DNA from: UBA1450 sp964452355
Lineage (GTDB): Bacteria; Patescibacteriota; Microgenomatia; UBA1406; GWC2-37-13
Assembly (NCBI GenBank): GCA_964452355.1
Contig: CAYVKV010000002.1
Span: 135,790 to 199,789, forward strand
Direction of reading: 5' to 3'
DNA length: 64,000 nt
Shown here: positions 17,033 to 25,036 of the stretch, in pieces
How the letters are laid out: the number at the start of each line of letters is the position of its first letter
Position numbering within the stretch: the first letter of the stretch is position 1
The notes under the pieces: model-generated
The model's input: the letters and a program-made list of their open reading frames with translations, nothing else
What the model was told of the DNA's origin: nothing
The model's database searches: none
Position numbers and translations under genes: made by a program

Positions 17033-17272
17033 TTGAGAGGGGAACGTTCACAACCGGAGTTTATGCAGATCGATAACCAACCATGGAGGTTTGACATGAA
17101 AAAAGCAAGATGGTCCGACGAGTTTAAAATGCTCGTGATAGTCGTGCTAGCCATTCTCTGGATAATCGGCATGTATTTTTTTGCTGATTATCTGTACCAG
17201 ATGTGTCCGACAGATCCTGAACGATGGATTTGTCGCATCATGTAGTTGTTGAGTAAAATGCTCCCCTCTCAA
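17033..17272 (+). repeat. 11-base inverted repeat bracketing a small gene
   Basis: TTGAGAGGGGA at 17033-17043 and its exact complement TCCCCTCTCAA at 17262-17272 flank the small membrane peptide gene. In the transcript they could form a long-range stem enclosing the gene. The flanks are more GC-rich than neighbouring genes. Confidence 0.7.
17096..17245 (+). CDS. Small single-pass membrane protein with strong Shine-Dalgarno
   Basis: A 49-residue protein, MKKARWSDEFKML, then one hydrophobic helix (VIVVLAILWIIGMYFFADY), then a tail with two Cys (MCPTDPERWICRIM). GGAGG at 17085-17089 sits 6 bases before the ATG and is the clearest ribosome-binding site I noticed in the window. The gene is bracketed by an 11-base inverted repeat and followed by a strong terminator, so it forms a compact stand-alone cassette. 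Function unknown. The SD use and composition contrast with the leaderless neighbours and may mean recent transfer. Confidence 0.62.
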   Translation: MKKARWSDEFKMLVIVVLAILWIIGMYFFADYLYQMCPTDPERWICRIM

Positions 17273-17281
17273 AGCCGGCTG

Positions 17282-17313
17282 AAAGGGTGGCGGGTAAAAC
17301 CGCCACCCTTTTG
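17282..17313 (+). terminator. Intrinsic terminator
   Basis: A 12-base-pair stem, AAAGGGTGGCGG with CCGCCACCCTTT, closes a 6-base loop and ends in TTTT. It ends the small membrane protein cassette and may also serve the convergent gene at 17323. Confidence 0.88.
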
Positions 17314-17322
17314 GATAACTAG

Positions 17323-17556
17323 TTAATACTTACGCTTTTCAGTAAAGCCTAAAGTAAAAAGAGCCAATCCAGTCATGATAAATAGTACTGAAGCAAGTGC
17401 CTTTATTATGCTCAATATACTGCGTTCCTGGTTACAAAATCCAGAATCCATACATCCTCCATACATAAGATTTTCAATGAAATTATCCCCAAAATAATAT
17501 TTTCCTATGATGATTAAAAGAATAGAAATGGTAATGAAGGTCAATTTTCTAATCAT
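17323..17556 (-). CDS. Small two-helix membrane protein
   Basis: A 77-residue protein with an N-terminal hydrophobic helix (LTFITISILLIIIGKYYFG), a short outside loop with two Cys (GGCMDSGFCNQE) that could form a disulfide, and a second helix (ALASVLFIMTGLALFTLGF) ending in a basic tail. No family recognised. It lies between two unrelated transcription units in an AT-rich accessory stretch. Confidence 0.55.
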   Translation of the reverse strand: MIRKLTFITISILLIIIGKYYFGDNFIENLMYGGCMDSGFCNQERSILSIIKALASVLFIMTGLALFTLGFTEKRKY

Positions 17557-17688
17557 ATTAAATGAATTGAAATAATATTAGAAAGAGTTGCATTAATCAT
17601 ACAATAAAATTACATTTTCATTTAATTTTAAACAGGACTGGCGTTAGAAGAATGGGACAATTCGGAGGTGTTCTTTTTTTAGTTAATG

Positions 17689-18516
17689 CTAAAGTGTTTT
17701 TTCAATTTTACTTGTGATTTTTAAGAGTTCTTTCCTAGATTTTCGGAGTGCCATTATATCTTTTTTTACTTTTTTACACTCTTCAGACTTTGAATTCATC
17801 GTCGACTCTGCTTCTATGTATGCTCCATCAATTTGCTGCATATTAATTGGTGTTCTTATGTATCTGATCGAATCAAAAAAGACTCTAGTTTTGTCTATTT
17901 CAATAAATGCCGATCGATAAAATAAATAATTTTGATCATAATATGAATTAAATGTTTCTATTTCACTATGATATCCACTTCTTTTTTGAGCGGTAAGTGT
18001 TGGATTCAGAAGAAGTTTCTTGATAGACCAATCAATTTTTTCACCTAATATTTCAGCTTGGTTAAACTTGCCATCAAAAACATTAAGCAATTTTAAAATT
18101 TCGTTTTTATAGAAATCTTTTGAAAATCGCTCCTTATATTCGAGAATAAATTTATTCCATTTTTGGTTGTTTTCATAGAGTAGGTCGTGAATTTTATTAA
18201 TATGGCTATAGTCAAAATAAAATGAGGATGAAGTATTGCCAAAATTCCAAGGAGTTTCTGCTCTCAGGAAAACATACTTTAGATTTTCTTTTAATAAAAT
18301 GAGGTTACTGTTGAGCTTCGATTTGTCCTTATTTTTTTGCCAATAATTTTCAAAAACTAGTCCAAATATTACAATTAATACGCCTAAAACTAGAGAGCTA
18401 TATGTTTCAAGAATTAAATTTTGTATCGCAACGCCCTTGTCAGGGGTAATGTGATAGTAATATAAAAAGAAAGGCGCAACAAAACTTACAATTATAGTTA
18501 CATATAATAATTTCAT
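17689..18516 (-). CDS. Membrane protein with large cytoplasmic helical domain
   Basis: A 275-residue protein. Two hydrophobic segments stand near the N-terminus (LLYVTIIVSFVAPFFLYYY and SSLVLGVLIVIFGLVFENYW). A long charged, Lys/Glu/Tyr-rich helical domain follows and ends with a coiled-coil-like SEECKKVKKDIMALRKSRKE. No catalytic motif or known family is recognised. It is strongly AT-rich. The gene ends next to the tRNA-Glu gene on the same strand. Confidence 0.6.
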   Translation of the reverse strand: MKLLYVTIIVSFVAPFFLYYYHITPDKGVAIQNLILETYSSLVLGVLIVIFGLVFENYWQKNKDKSKLNSNLILLKENLKYVFLRAETPWNFGNTSSSFYFDYSHINKIHDLLYENNQKWNKFILEYKERFSKDFYKNEILKLLNVFDGKFNQAEILGEKIDWSIKKLLLNPTLTAQKRSGYHSEIETFNSYYDQNYLFYRSAFIEIDKTRVFFDSIRYIRTPINMQQIDGAYIEAESTMNSKSEECKKVKKDIMALRKSRKELLKITSKIEKTL

Positions 18517-18525
18517 ATATTTCTT

Positions 18526-18602
18526 TGGTGACCCCGACGGGATTTGAACCCGTGATTTCTAGGATGAGAACCTAGCGTCCTAGGCCGCTAGACGACGGGG
18601 CC
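18526..18602 (-). tRNA. tRNA-Glu (anticodon CTC), CCA encoded
   Basis: On the minus strand the sequence folds into a full cloverleaf. The acceptor GGCCCCG pairs with CGGGGTC, the D arm is GTCTAGCGGCCTAGGAC, the anticodon stem CTAGG/CCTAG holds loop TTCTCAT (anticodon CTC), and the T arm carries GGTTCAAATCC. A discriminator A and an encoded CCA end the gene. CTC reads GAG codons; a TTC isoacceptor is expected elsewhere in the genome. Confidence 0.96.
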
Positions 18603-18749
18603 ACGTTTACACACTAATTACACATTTAGATTGCTCCAATAACTTTTCCACTCATTGACTTTCATGACTGGATGATGTACTATTCTATCATTCATCCCCA
18701 CACGAAGCAATACAAACGATTATCGGGGGTGTTTTTTTAGGGAAAAAAT

Positions 18750-19211
18750 ATGTCAGACAAAATACAGTTTACACAAGAAGGATTTGATAATCTCAAATTG
18801 GAACATGAGGATTTGATTGGTCCTCGTCGTGCAAAAGCCGTCGATCGACTCGCAAAAGCTCGTGCTATGGGTGATCTTTCGGAAAATAGTGAATACACTG
18901 CGGCAAAAGAAGAAATTGCCTTTGTCGAAGGACGTATTCAAGAAATAGAAGAACTCATCAATAAAGCGGTAATTATGGTATCAACACCAGCAAGTGGTAT
19001 CACCGTCGGTACCAATGTGATCGTTGAAAAGGACGGAAAAGAAGAATCATACTCAATCGTTGGTGAATTTGAAGCAAATCCCGCAAACAACAAGCTCTCC
19101 TCCACCTCACCGATCGGAAAAGCGTTTCTTGGAAAAAAAGAGGGTGAAACCGTCATTGTAGAAGTCCCCGCTGGAAAACTGAAATATAAAATCCTGAAAA
19201 TCAAAAAATAA
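18750..19211 (+). CDS. greA: Transcription elongation factor GreA
   Basis: A 153-residue protein. The N-terminal coiled-coil domain includes RAMGDLSENSEY with the acidic tip residues that enter the RNA polymerase secondary channel. The C-terminal FKBP-like domain includes STSPIGKAFLGKKEGE. GreA rescues backtracked polymerase by stimulating transcript cleavage. AGGG lies 7 bases before the ATG, a weak ribosome-binding site. It precedes lysS. A small hairpin (ATACCG-ATTC-CGGTAT) follows its stop. Confidence 0.97.
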   Translation: MSDKIQFTQEGFDNLKLEHEDLIGPRRAKAVDRLAKARAMGDLSENSEYTAAKEEIAFVEGRIQEIEELINKAVIMVSTPASGITVGTNVIVEKDGKEESYSIVGEFEANPANNKLSSTSPIGKAFLGKKEGETVIVEVPAGKLKYKILKIKK

Positions 19212-19245
19212 TACCGATTCCGGTATTATCTCTCTCCATCATTGC

Positions 19246-19251
19246 TATAAT
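19246..19251 (+). promoter_or_regulatory. TATAAT box of lysS
   Basis: TATAAT ends 6 bases before the lysS ATG at 19258, so the mRNA would begin at or beside the start codon. No good -35 match was found. Confidence 0.5.
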
Positions 19252-19257
19252 ACTTTT

Positions 19258-21375
19258 ATGGATACAACCACAAGCGACCTCATCGGTCAAAGAAAACAAC
19301 GGATTGAAAATACACAAAAACTCAGAGAGCTTGGGATAGATCCGTATCCTGCGACCGCACAAAAAGATCATCCAAACAGTCATATTCGAGACAATTTTGA
19401 GAGCTTCGATGGAAAAGTGGTCACTCTCGCAGGACGGCTCGTCGCAAAAAGAGAACATGGAAAACTAGTTTTTGGAGATTTGCAAGATCAGTCTGCGATC
19501 ATCCAGATCGCTATAAAAAAAGATACATTAGAGGAGGATTTAAAAAAATCATTTCTTGGTTGGGAACATCTGAAACTGCTCGATATCGGAGATTTCATTC
19601 AAACGACGGGAAAGGTCAATAAAACAGAGCAAGGTGAAATCACTCTTTTTGTAAACAAAGTCAGAGTATTGGCAAAAAGCATTCGACCACTTCCCGCAAG
19701 ACTTGAAGACAAAGAACATCGTTTTCGAAGGCGCTATACTGACTTTGCAGTAAATACAAAAGTTCGTGATACGTTCTTTAGAAAGTCAAAATTTTGGCAG
19801 AAAGCCAGAGAGTTTATGGTACAGCGAGGGTTTATTGAAGTAGAAACACCAATTCTCGAACTGGTTACCGGAGGTGCCGATGCAAAACCATTTGTGACAC
19901 ACCACAACGCCTTGGATCAGGACTTTTATTTACGCATCTCATCAGAACTTGCTCAAAAAAGATTGATCGGTGGAGGATTTGAGAAAGTGTTTGTACTCGG
20001 ACCAAATTTTCGAAACGAAGGCATAGATGATGAACATCTTCAAGAATTTTATCAGCTCGAATATTACTGGGCATACAGTGATTTTAATGACACCATTGCT
20101 TTAACAAAAGATTTATATAAACATCTAGCTCAAGAAGTGTGGGGAAAAACAAAATTTACCCGCAATGGAATGACATTTGATTTAGGAAAAGAATGGGAAG
20201 TGGTTGATTATGTCAAGGTAATAAAGGAACGATTTGATGTTGACGTATTCGAGACTTCTCTGGAAACAATGTATGAAATCATAAAAAAACATGGCGTTGA
20301 GATTGAGTTTGAGCAAAATAGAAATCGACTGGTAGATAATTTGTGGAAATTAATTCGAAAAGATATCGCAGGACCAGCAGCACTCATTAACGCACCTAAA
20401 TTTATTTCTCCCTTGGCAAAATCTTATTATGAAACTCCAAACATTACGCAACGGTTTCAGCCAATCATCGCAGGGAGTGAGGTAGGAAACGCATATTCAG
20501 AACTTAATGATCCAATTGACCAACTTGAAAGATTCTTAGACCAACAAAATATGCGTGATCAAGGTGATGATGAAGCTCAGATGCTCGATATAGATTTCGT
20601 CGAAATGCTTGAATATGGTATGCCACCGACAAGTTGTATTGGCTTTAGTGAACGATTGTTTTGGTTCCTTGAGGGTGTGACCGCTCGCGAGGGCACCCTT
20701 TTCCCACAGATGCGACATGAAACTGAAGAACTGACAAAACAGATATATCCTCAATTATCCTTTCAAAGTAAGTCAAAATCTTCACCGCAGACTGAAGAGA
20801 AAAAGATTTCTGATCTTTCTGGACTTCCCACACGACAAAAAGCTCAGGAACTCCTCGAGGAGCATGTCAAAGAACCCTACCAACGACTTCATGTCAAAAT
20901 GGTAGCTTCGGCCATGGAACTTTATGCGAAAGAATATAATCAAAATGAAGATTTGTGGTATATTACCGGACTCCTTCATGACTTAGATTATGACAAGTTT
21001 CCTGACGAACATCCGAATGAGTCGCTTAAATGGTTTCGTGAATGGAAATATCCAAGCGAGCTCATAGATGCGATATCGGCTCATGCATTTGGATCAAAAC
21101 GAACGACAACCCCACCCAAAACGCAACTGGATTTTGCCCTTATTGCATGTGATGAACTTTCAGGACTCCTCTATGCCTACTCGCTAATGAGACCGACTGG
21201 TTTTGATGGGATGGAAGCAAAGTCGGTCATGAAAAAATTTAAAGACAAAGCCTTTGCCGCAAAAATTGACCGCGACGAAATCATGATGGGAGTTACCGGA
21301 CTTGGACTCGATCTTAAAGAACACATGCAAAAACTTATTGGAGTGTTTGGACAGATGGAAGAGCTTAAGAAGTAA
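19258..21375 (+). CDS. lysS: Lysyl-tRNA synthetase fused to a C-terminal HD domain
   Basis: A 705-residue protein. Residues 1 to about 487 are a class II LysRS: an anticodon-binding OB domain, motif 1 (GFIEVETPIL), motif 2 (FRNEGIDDEHLQEFYQLE) and motif 3 (GFSERLFWFLEG, then REGTLFPQMR). After a Ser/Lys linker, residues about 524-705 form an HD-superfamily domain. It has His near 545, His574-Asp575 (LLHDLDYD), later His in EHPNES and SAHAFGS, and DELSG. HD domains are metal-dependent phosphohydrolases often acting on nucleotides such as (p)ppGpp or cyclic nucleotides. LysRS enzymes can make Ap4A, so a link to alarmone turnover is conceivable but is inference. Confidence 0.92.
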   Translation: MDTTTSDLIGQRKQRIENTQKLRELGIDPYPATAQKDHPNSHIRDNFESFDGKVVTLAGRLVAKREHGKLVFGDLQDQSAIIQIAIKKDTLEEDLKKSFLGWEHLKLLDIGDFIQTTGKVNKTEQGEITLFVNKVRVLAKSIRPLPARLEDKEHRFRRRYTDFAVNTKVRDTFFRKSKFWQKAREFMVQRGFIEVETPILELVTGGADAKPFVTHHNALDQDFYLRISSELAQKRLIGGGFEKVFVLGPNFRNEGIDDEHLQEFYQLEYYWAYSDFNDTIALTKDLYKHLAQEVWGKTKFTRNGMTFDLGKEWEVVDYVKVIKERFDVDVFETSLETMYEIIKKHGVEIEFEQNRNRLVDNLWKLIRKDIAGPAALINAPKFISPLAKSYYETPNITQRFQPIIAGSEVGNAYSELNDPIDQLERFLDQQNMRDQGDDEAQMLDIDFVEMLEYGMPPTSCIGFSERLFWFLEGVTAREGTLFPQMRHETEELTKQIYPQLSFQSKSKSSPQTEEKKISDLSGLPTRQKAQELLEEHVKEPYQRLHVKMVASAMELYAKEYNQNEDLWYITGLLHDLDYDKFPDEHPNESLKWFREWKYPSELIDAISAHAFGSKRTTTPPKTQLDFALIACDELSGLLYAYSLMRPTGFDGMEAKSVMKKFKDKAFAAKIDRDEIMMGVTGLGLDLKEHMQKLIGVFGQMEELKK

Positions 21376-21942
21376 TCAAACTTCCAAGTACATCTCAATC
21401 ATATCTACGTATTCGCCCTTATAAAGTACGCCCTTTGGCAATCTTCCGTATTCCAGAAATCCCATTTTTTTATAAAGATTTTGAGCCGTGCTGTTGCTTC
21501 CATAAACGATCAAATGAATGATTTTTAATCCATGCAAATGCTTAATTGCTTGATCGATGACCGTTTTCATAAGCTTTTCACCAATCCAATCACCTCGATA
21601 CTGAGCGGATACGGAAAGACCAAAATTCCCAATATGCAGTCCCCGACGTTTATCAACAACATTTCTTTCTATCGAAGAATGTCCGACGATCTTGTCAAGG
21701 TGTGTTGCAACTATGGGGATCACATCTCTTTTCTCAAGTTTTTCAATTTGAGCTTGTAAATATTCTTTCTCTTCGCTTAAGGATATCGTTTCTCCTGAAA
21801 AACGAATAAAGGTATCCTCTTTCGAGAGTTCGTTAATATATCGACATAACTCTTCTGCATCATCCTCATGAATATACCTAAATACAATGTTCTTTCCAGA
21901 TTTTGAAGTGAAATCTTCAATTTTTGCTCCTATTTGTACCAT
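21376..21942 (-). CDS. GNAT-family N-acetyltransferase
   Basis: A 188-residue protein. The acetyl-CoA binding motif is SVSAQYRGDWIGEKLM, followed by LIVYGSNSTAQNLYKKMGF, a C-terminal GNAT signature close to the RimJ/RimL-type spacing. It would transfer an acetyl group to a small amine or a protein N-terminus; the substrate is unknown. It abuts lysS tail to tail. Confidence 0.87.
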   Translation of the reverse strand: MVQIGAKIEDFTSKSGKNIVFRYIHEDDAEELCRYINELSKEDTFIRFSGETISLSEEKEYLQAQIEKLEKRDVIPIVATHLDKIVGHSSIERNVVDKRRGLHIGNFGLSVSAQYRGDWIGEKLMKTVIDQAIKHLHGLKIIHLIVYGSNSTAQNLYKKMGFLEYGRLPKGVLYKGEYVDMIEMYLEV

Positions 21943-21978
21943 ATTTCTTAAAAATTACTAATTATTGAAAAATATGCG

Positions 21979-22008
21979 TTGCTTTTTTTATAAAAGTGTG
22001 TCTATAAT
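21979..22008 (+). promoter_or_regulatory. Promoter of the DDAH-like gene
   Basis: TTGCTT (21979-21984), an 18-base spacer and TATAAT (22003-22008). The ATG at 22015 is 6 bases after the -10, consistent with a leaderless mRNA. Confidence 0.6.
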
Positions 22009-22014
22009 GACGAA

Positions 22015-22821
22015 ATGGCACAATTCAAATCTCTGCTCCTTTGTCCACCTATCTTTTATGATATCAGATATGAGATCAATCCTTGGATGAATACCGATAA
22101 TCCGATCGACAAGGCGAAAGCGTTTGAGCAGTACGAAACACTCAAATATGCATATGATTCACTGAATGTTTCTTACGCTGAACTTACTCCTCATAACGAT
22201 CTTCCTGATCAAATTTTTACGACTGACACCGGTCATATTGAGAAGAACCTGTTTATCAAAGCTCGGTTTAAATACAAAGAGCGAAGAGCTGAAGTTGCAG
22301 TTGTTGAAGAATTTCTCAATGCTACGAGAAAATACCAGATGATTGAACTGCCGGAAGGAATATATTTCGAAGGGGGAGATCTCATTAAATTTGAAGACAT
22401 CTATTTCTTTGGCTGGGGAAAACGTTCTTCAAAAGAGGCGCTTCCCATTTTACAAAAGCACCTTGATGCTGATGTTGTGGGAATAGAGCTTATTGATGAT
22501 TGGTTCTATCACCTCGATACCTGCCTTGCACCGATTAACAAAAAAGTGGCACTTGCACATCTTGGTGCATTTTCAAAGACAGGCGCAGATGAAGTAAAGA
22601 AGCACTTTGGACAAATTATTCAAACGACAGAAGAAGATAATAAACAGTTTGCCTGTAATATGGTAACTATAGACGGAAAGGCAATCTTGACGCAAGGAAT
22701 TTCAGACGATCTGAAAGATCAACTTCGTCCCCATGTTGATCTGATAAGCACTGTCCCAATGAGTGAATATATAAAAGGTGGTGGAAGCGTGCACTGTGCA
22801 TCGCTTGAACTATTTGATTAG
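22015..22821 (+). CDS. Amidinotransferase-superfamily hydrolase (DDAH-like)
   Basis: A 268-residue pentein-fold enzyme. The catalytic His is in HLDTCLAPI (His166) and the nucleophilic Cys is in GGGSVHCASLEL (Cys261). The substrate-guanidino region includes LPDQIFTTDTG and PEGIYFEGGD. The family includes dimethylarginine dimethylaminohydrolase, arginine deiminase and glycine amidinotransferase. The size fits DDAH better than arginine deiminase (about 400 residues). It likely hydrolyses an arginine derivative to citrulline plus an amine, giving nitrogen or energy. It has its own promoter ahead of the purine cluster. Confidence 0.88.
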   Translation: MAQFKSLLLCPPIFYDIRYEINPWMNTDNPIDKAKAFEQYETLKYAYDSLNVSYAELTPHNDLPDQIFTTDTGHIEKNLFIKARFKYKERRAEVAVVEEFLNATRKYQMIELPEGIYFEGGDLIKFEDIYFFGWGKRSSKEALPILQKHLDADVVGIELIDDWFYHLDTCLAPINKKVALAHLGAFSKTGADEVKKHFGQIIQTTEEDNKQFACNMVTIDGKAILTQGISDDLKDQLRPHVDLISTVPMSEYIKGGGSVHCASLELFD

Positions 22822-22825
22822 TTTT

Positions 22826-22854
22826 TTGACATTAGATATGATGTATACTATAAT
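22826..22854 (+). promoter_or_regulatory. Near-perfect sigma70 promoter of the purine cluster, leaderless
   Basis: TTGACA (22826-22831), a 17-base spacer and TATAAT (22849-22854). The ATG at 22860 starts 5 bases after the -10, so transcription should start at the A of the start codon or within a base or two. This is the clearest case of the leaderless pattern seen across the window. Confidence 0.82.
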
Positions 22855-22859
22855 TATCC

Positions 22860-23885
22860 ATGGAACTGCAACAACTACTTAATAATCTTCCTGAACTTCA
22901 CGCGCATATCGGCTCATCTATTGCACCTCATGTATATTGGCATATTGCAAACTCCGAAGGATTTAAACTTCCCAAGCGTGACTACCATGAATTTGTCGAT
23001 CACGTCGTGCTTTCCCCCGATCGAAAAATGACTTTGAAAGAATACCTTGATACAATCTATCATCCAATTCTTGATAAGTTGTCGACCGGTGCAATCGCAC
23101 TTGAAAAGGGAGTGTATGAGACATTTAGCGGCGCATATCGTGCCAATCATATCACGCTCTATGAGCTGCGAGGAAACCCCATGAAACACAATAGAGAAGG
23201 AGAAGTAGATCTTGACCATGCGATAATGGCGATGCTTCGGGGTATGGAACGCGCACTTCTTGAATATCCAAAAATGAGAGCAGGGCTGATATTCTGTCTT
23301 GATCGACAGTTTTCTTTTGAACACAACCAAATCATTGTCGAAAAAGCGATCAAATATCGTCATCGAGGCGTCGTTGGCATTGATTTTTCAAACTACAATA
23401 AAACAGGATTTCATTTCAAAGATTATATTGGACTCGTGCAAAAAGCACGTGATAATGGATTGAAAATTACTGCACATTCCGGTGAGACCGATGACACCAA
23501 TGATATGTGGGAATGCATCGACACCATTAACCCCGATCGAATCGGCCATGGAGTCAAAGCAGCATATGATAAGAAACTTATGAAAGAACTTGCGACAAGG
23601 AAAATCACCCTTGAAGTATGCCCCTTAAGCAATCTGATGACTAAGGCAATAAAAGATGATGCAGAAATGACGCATGTTCTTCAGACGCTTTTTTCAGAAG
23701 GAGTTCAGTTTTCAATAAACACCGATTGGCCAGAAACACTCAAAGATGGTCATCTTCGCCAGCAATACAAATACATCCTTGATCGGAAGATGTTGACTGA
23801 AGAACAAATAAAACAAACGATACATTGGGGATTTGATGCAACATTTATCCCGATGAAAGAGAATACAACAAATTTATATCTGTAA
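22860..23885 (+). CDS. Adenosine deaminase-like amidohydrolase
   Basis: A 341-residue metal-dependent TIM-barrel enzyme. Zinc ligands are the HxH at His14/His16, His in TAHSGE and Asp in SINTDWP; DRIGHGVKA and EVCPLSN are also conserved. Classical adenosine deaminases read TDDP at the last site, but here the second Asp is Trp (Asp289-Trp290), which may change the base pocket. It would convert adenosine (or a related 6-amino or 6-alkylamino purine nucleoside) to inosine, feeding the IMP-to-GMP enzymes encoded next. guaB follows after 2 bases. Confidence 0.88.
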   Translation: MELQQLLNNLPELHAHIGSSIAPHVYWHIANSEGFKLPKRDYHEFVDHVVLSPDRKMTLKEYLDTIYHPILDKLSTGAIALEKGVYETFSGAYRANHITLYELRGNPMKHNREGEVDLDHAIMAMLRGMERALLEYPKMRAGLIFCLDRQFSFEHNQIIVEKAIKYRHRGVVGIDFSNYNKTGFHFKDYIGLVQKARDNGLKITAHSGETDDTNDMWECIDTINPDRIGHGVKAAYDKKLMKELATRKITLEVCPLSNLMTKAIKDDAEMTHVLQTLFSEGVQFSINTDWPETLKDGHLRQQYKYILDRKMLTEEQIKQTIHWGFDATFIPMKENTTNLYL

Positions 23886-23887
23886 CC

Positions 23888-25036
23888 ATGAATCACTCAC
23901 ATAAAATAACCGGCCAAGGAATAACGTATGATGATGTGCTCCTGGTTCCAGGCTACAGTGATTTCAAGCGACAAGAAATAAATCTCAAAACAAAGCTTAC
24001 CAAAACAATTAGTCTTGAAACCCCATTTATTTCCGCACCCATGGACACGGTGACCGAATCAGATCTTGCTATAGCTCTTGCGAAAGAGGGAGGAATTGGA
24101 ATCATTCATAGAAATCTTACGATCGACGACCAAACTACACAGGTCAAAACGGTGAAAGATCAACATCTTCTTGTTGGAGCTGCAGTTGGCGCAAGCAAAG
24201 GATCAATCGAACGAGCAAAATCACTTATAAATGCAGGAGTTGACGTACTCGTCATTGATTCTGCTCATGGGTATGCAGATTATATTATCGACACAATAAA
24301 AGAATTAAAATCATCCTTTCGAGAACTTCAAATTATCGCAGGAAATGTCGCAACGTATGATGGAGCACGAGCACTTATTGAAGCGGGTGCTGATGGACTC
24401 CGAGTCGGTATGGGACCCGGTGCAATCTGCACCACTCGAATCATTTCGGGAATGGGAGTACCACAGATCACTGCAATTCTTGAGACCGCACAAGCTGCTA
24501 AGGAATTTGATATCCCAATCATCGCCGATGGTGGTATCAACTACTCAGGCGACATGGTGAAGGCATTTGCCGCTGGAGCAAGCACGGTTATGATGGGAAG
24601 TATGTTTGCATCCTGTCAAGAAGCGCCAGGTGAGAAAGTAGAACTCTCAACAGAGCAAGTGCCGTCTCGTTTTAAGAGCATCCTCAAACGAAATACTGAG
24701 ACATATACGTTCAAGTCGTATCGCGGTATGGGATCAATTGGCGCGATGAAAAAAGGTACTGAAATCAAATCCGAGGATGAGTTTCATGGGAAAAGTTATG
24801 AAGATCGAGTGCTTGTTGCAGAGGGTGTCGAAGGACTCGTTCCAGTTCGTGGCACGGTCAAATCGGTAATCGAACAGGCAATCGGAGGCATCAGATCTGG
24901 CATGTATTATGTCGGAACAAAAACAATTTCCGAACTTCAGGAAAAAGGCACCTTTACTCAAATCACTCAAGCTTCTCTTTCCGAAAGTCACCCACACGAT
25001 ATTCTTGTTACCAATGCAGGTGAAAACTACCAATGA
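23888..25036 (+). CDS. guaB: IMP dehydrogenase lacking CBS domains
   Basis: A 382-residue enzyme that oxidises IMP to XMP with NAD, the committed step to GMP. Visible are the opening ITYDDVLLVPGYSDF, APMDTV, the catalytic loop GPGAICTTR with the nucleophilic Cys, DGGI and the flap region YRGMGS. The regulatory CBS pair normally inserted after about residue 110 is missing: HRNLTIDDQTTQV runs directly to LLVGAAVG. Its 3' end overlaps guaA by 4 bases (ATGA), which implies translational coupling. Loss of the CBS domains removes the usual ATP/GTP-sensing module. Confidence 0.95.
   Translation: MNHSHKITGQGITYDDVLLVPGYSDFKRQEINLKTKLTKTISLETPFISAPMDTVTESDLAIALAKEGGIGIIHRNLTIDDQTTQVKTVKDQHLLVGAAVGASKGSIERAKSLINAGVDVLVIDSAHGYADYIIDTIKELKSSFRELQIIAGNVATYDGARALIEAGADGLRVGMGPGAICTTRIISGMGVPQITAILETAQAAKEFDIPIIADGGINYSGDMVKAFAAGASTVMMGSMFASCQEAPGEKVELSTEQVPSRFKSILKRNTETYTFKSYRGMGSIGAMKKGTEIKSEDEFHGKSYEDRVLVAEGVEGLVPVRGTVKSVIEQAIGGIRSGMYYVGTKTISELQEKGTFTQITQASLSESHPHDILVTNAGENYQ

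Noticed and set aside
17033..17095. Longer N-terminal start for the small membrane peptide
   Set aside because: The GGAGG at 17085-17089 is correctly spaced for the ATG at 17096, and the upstream codons lie in the inverted-repeat arm.
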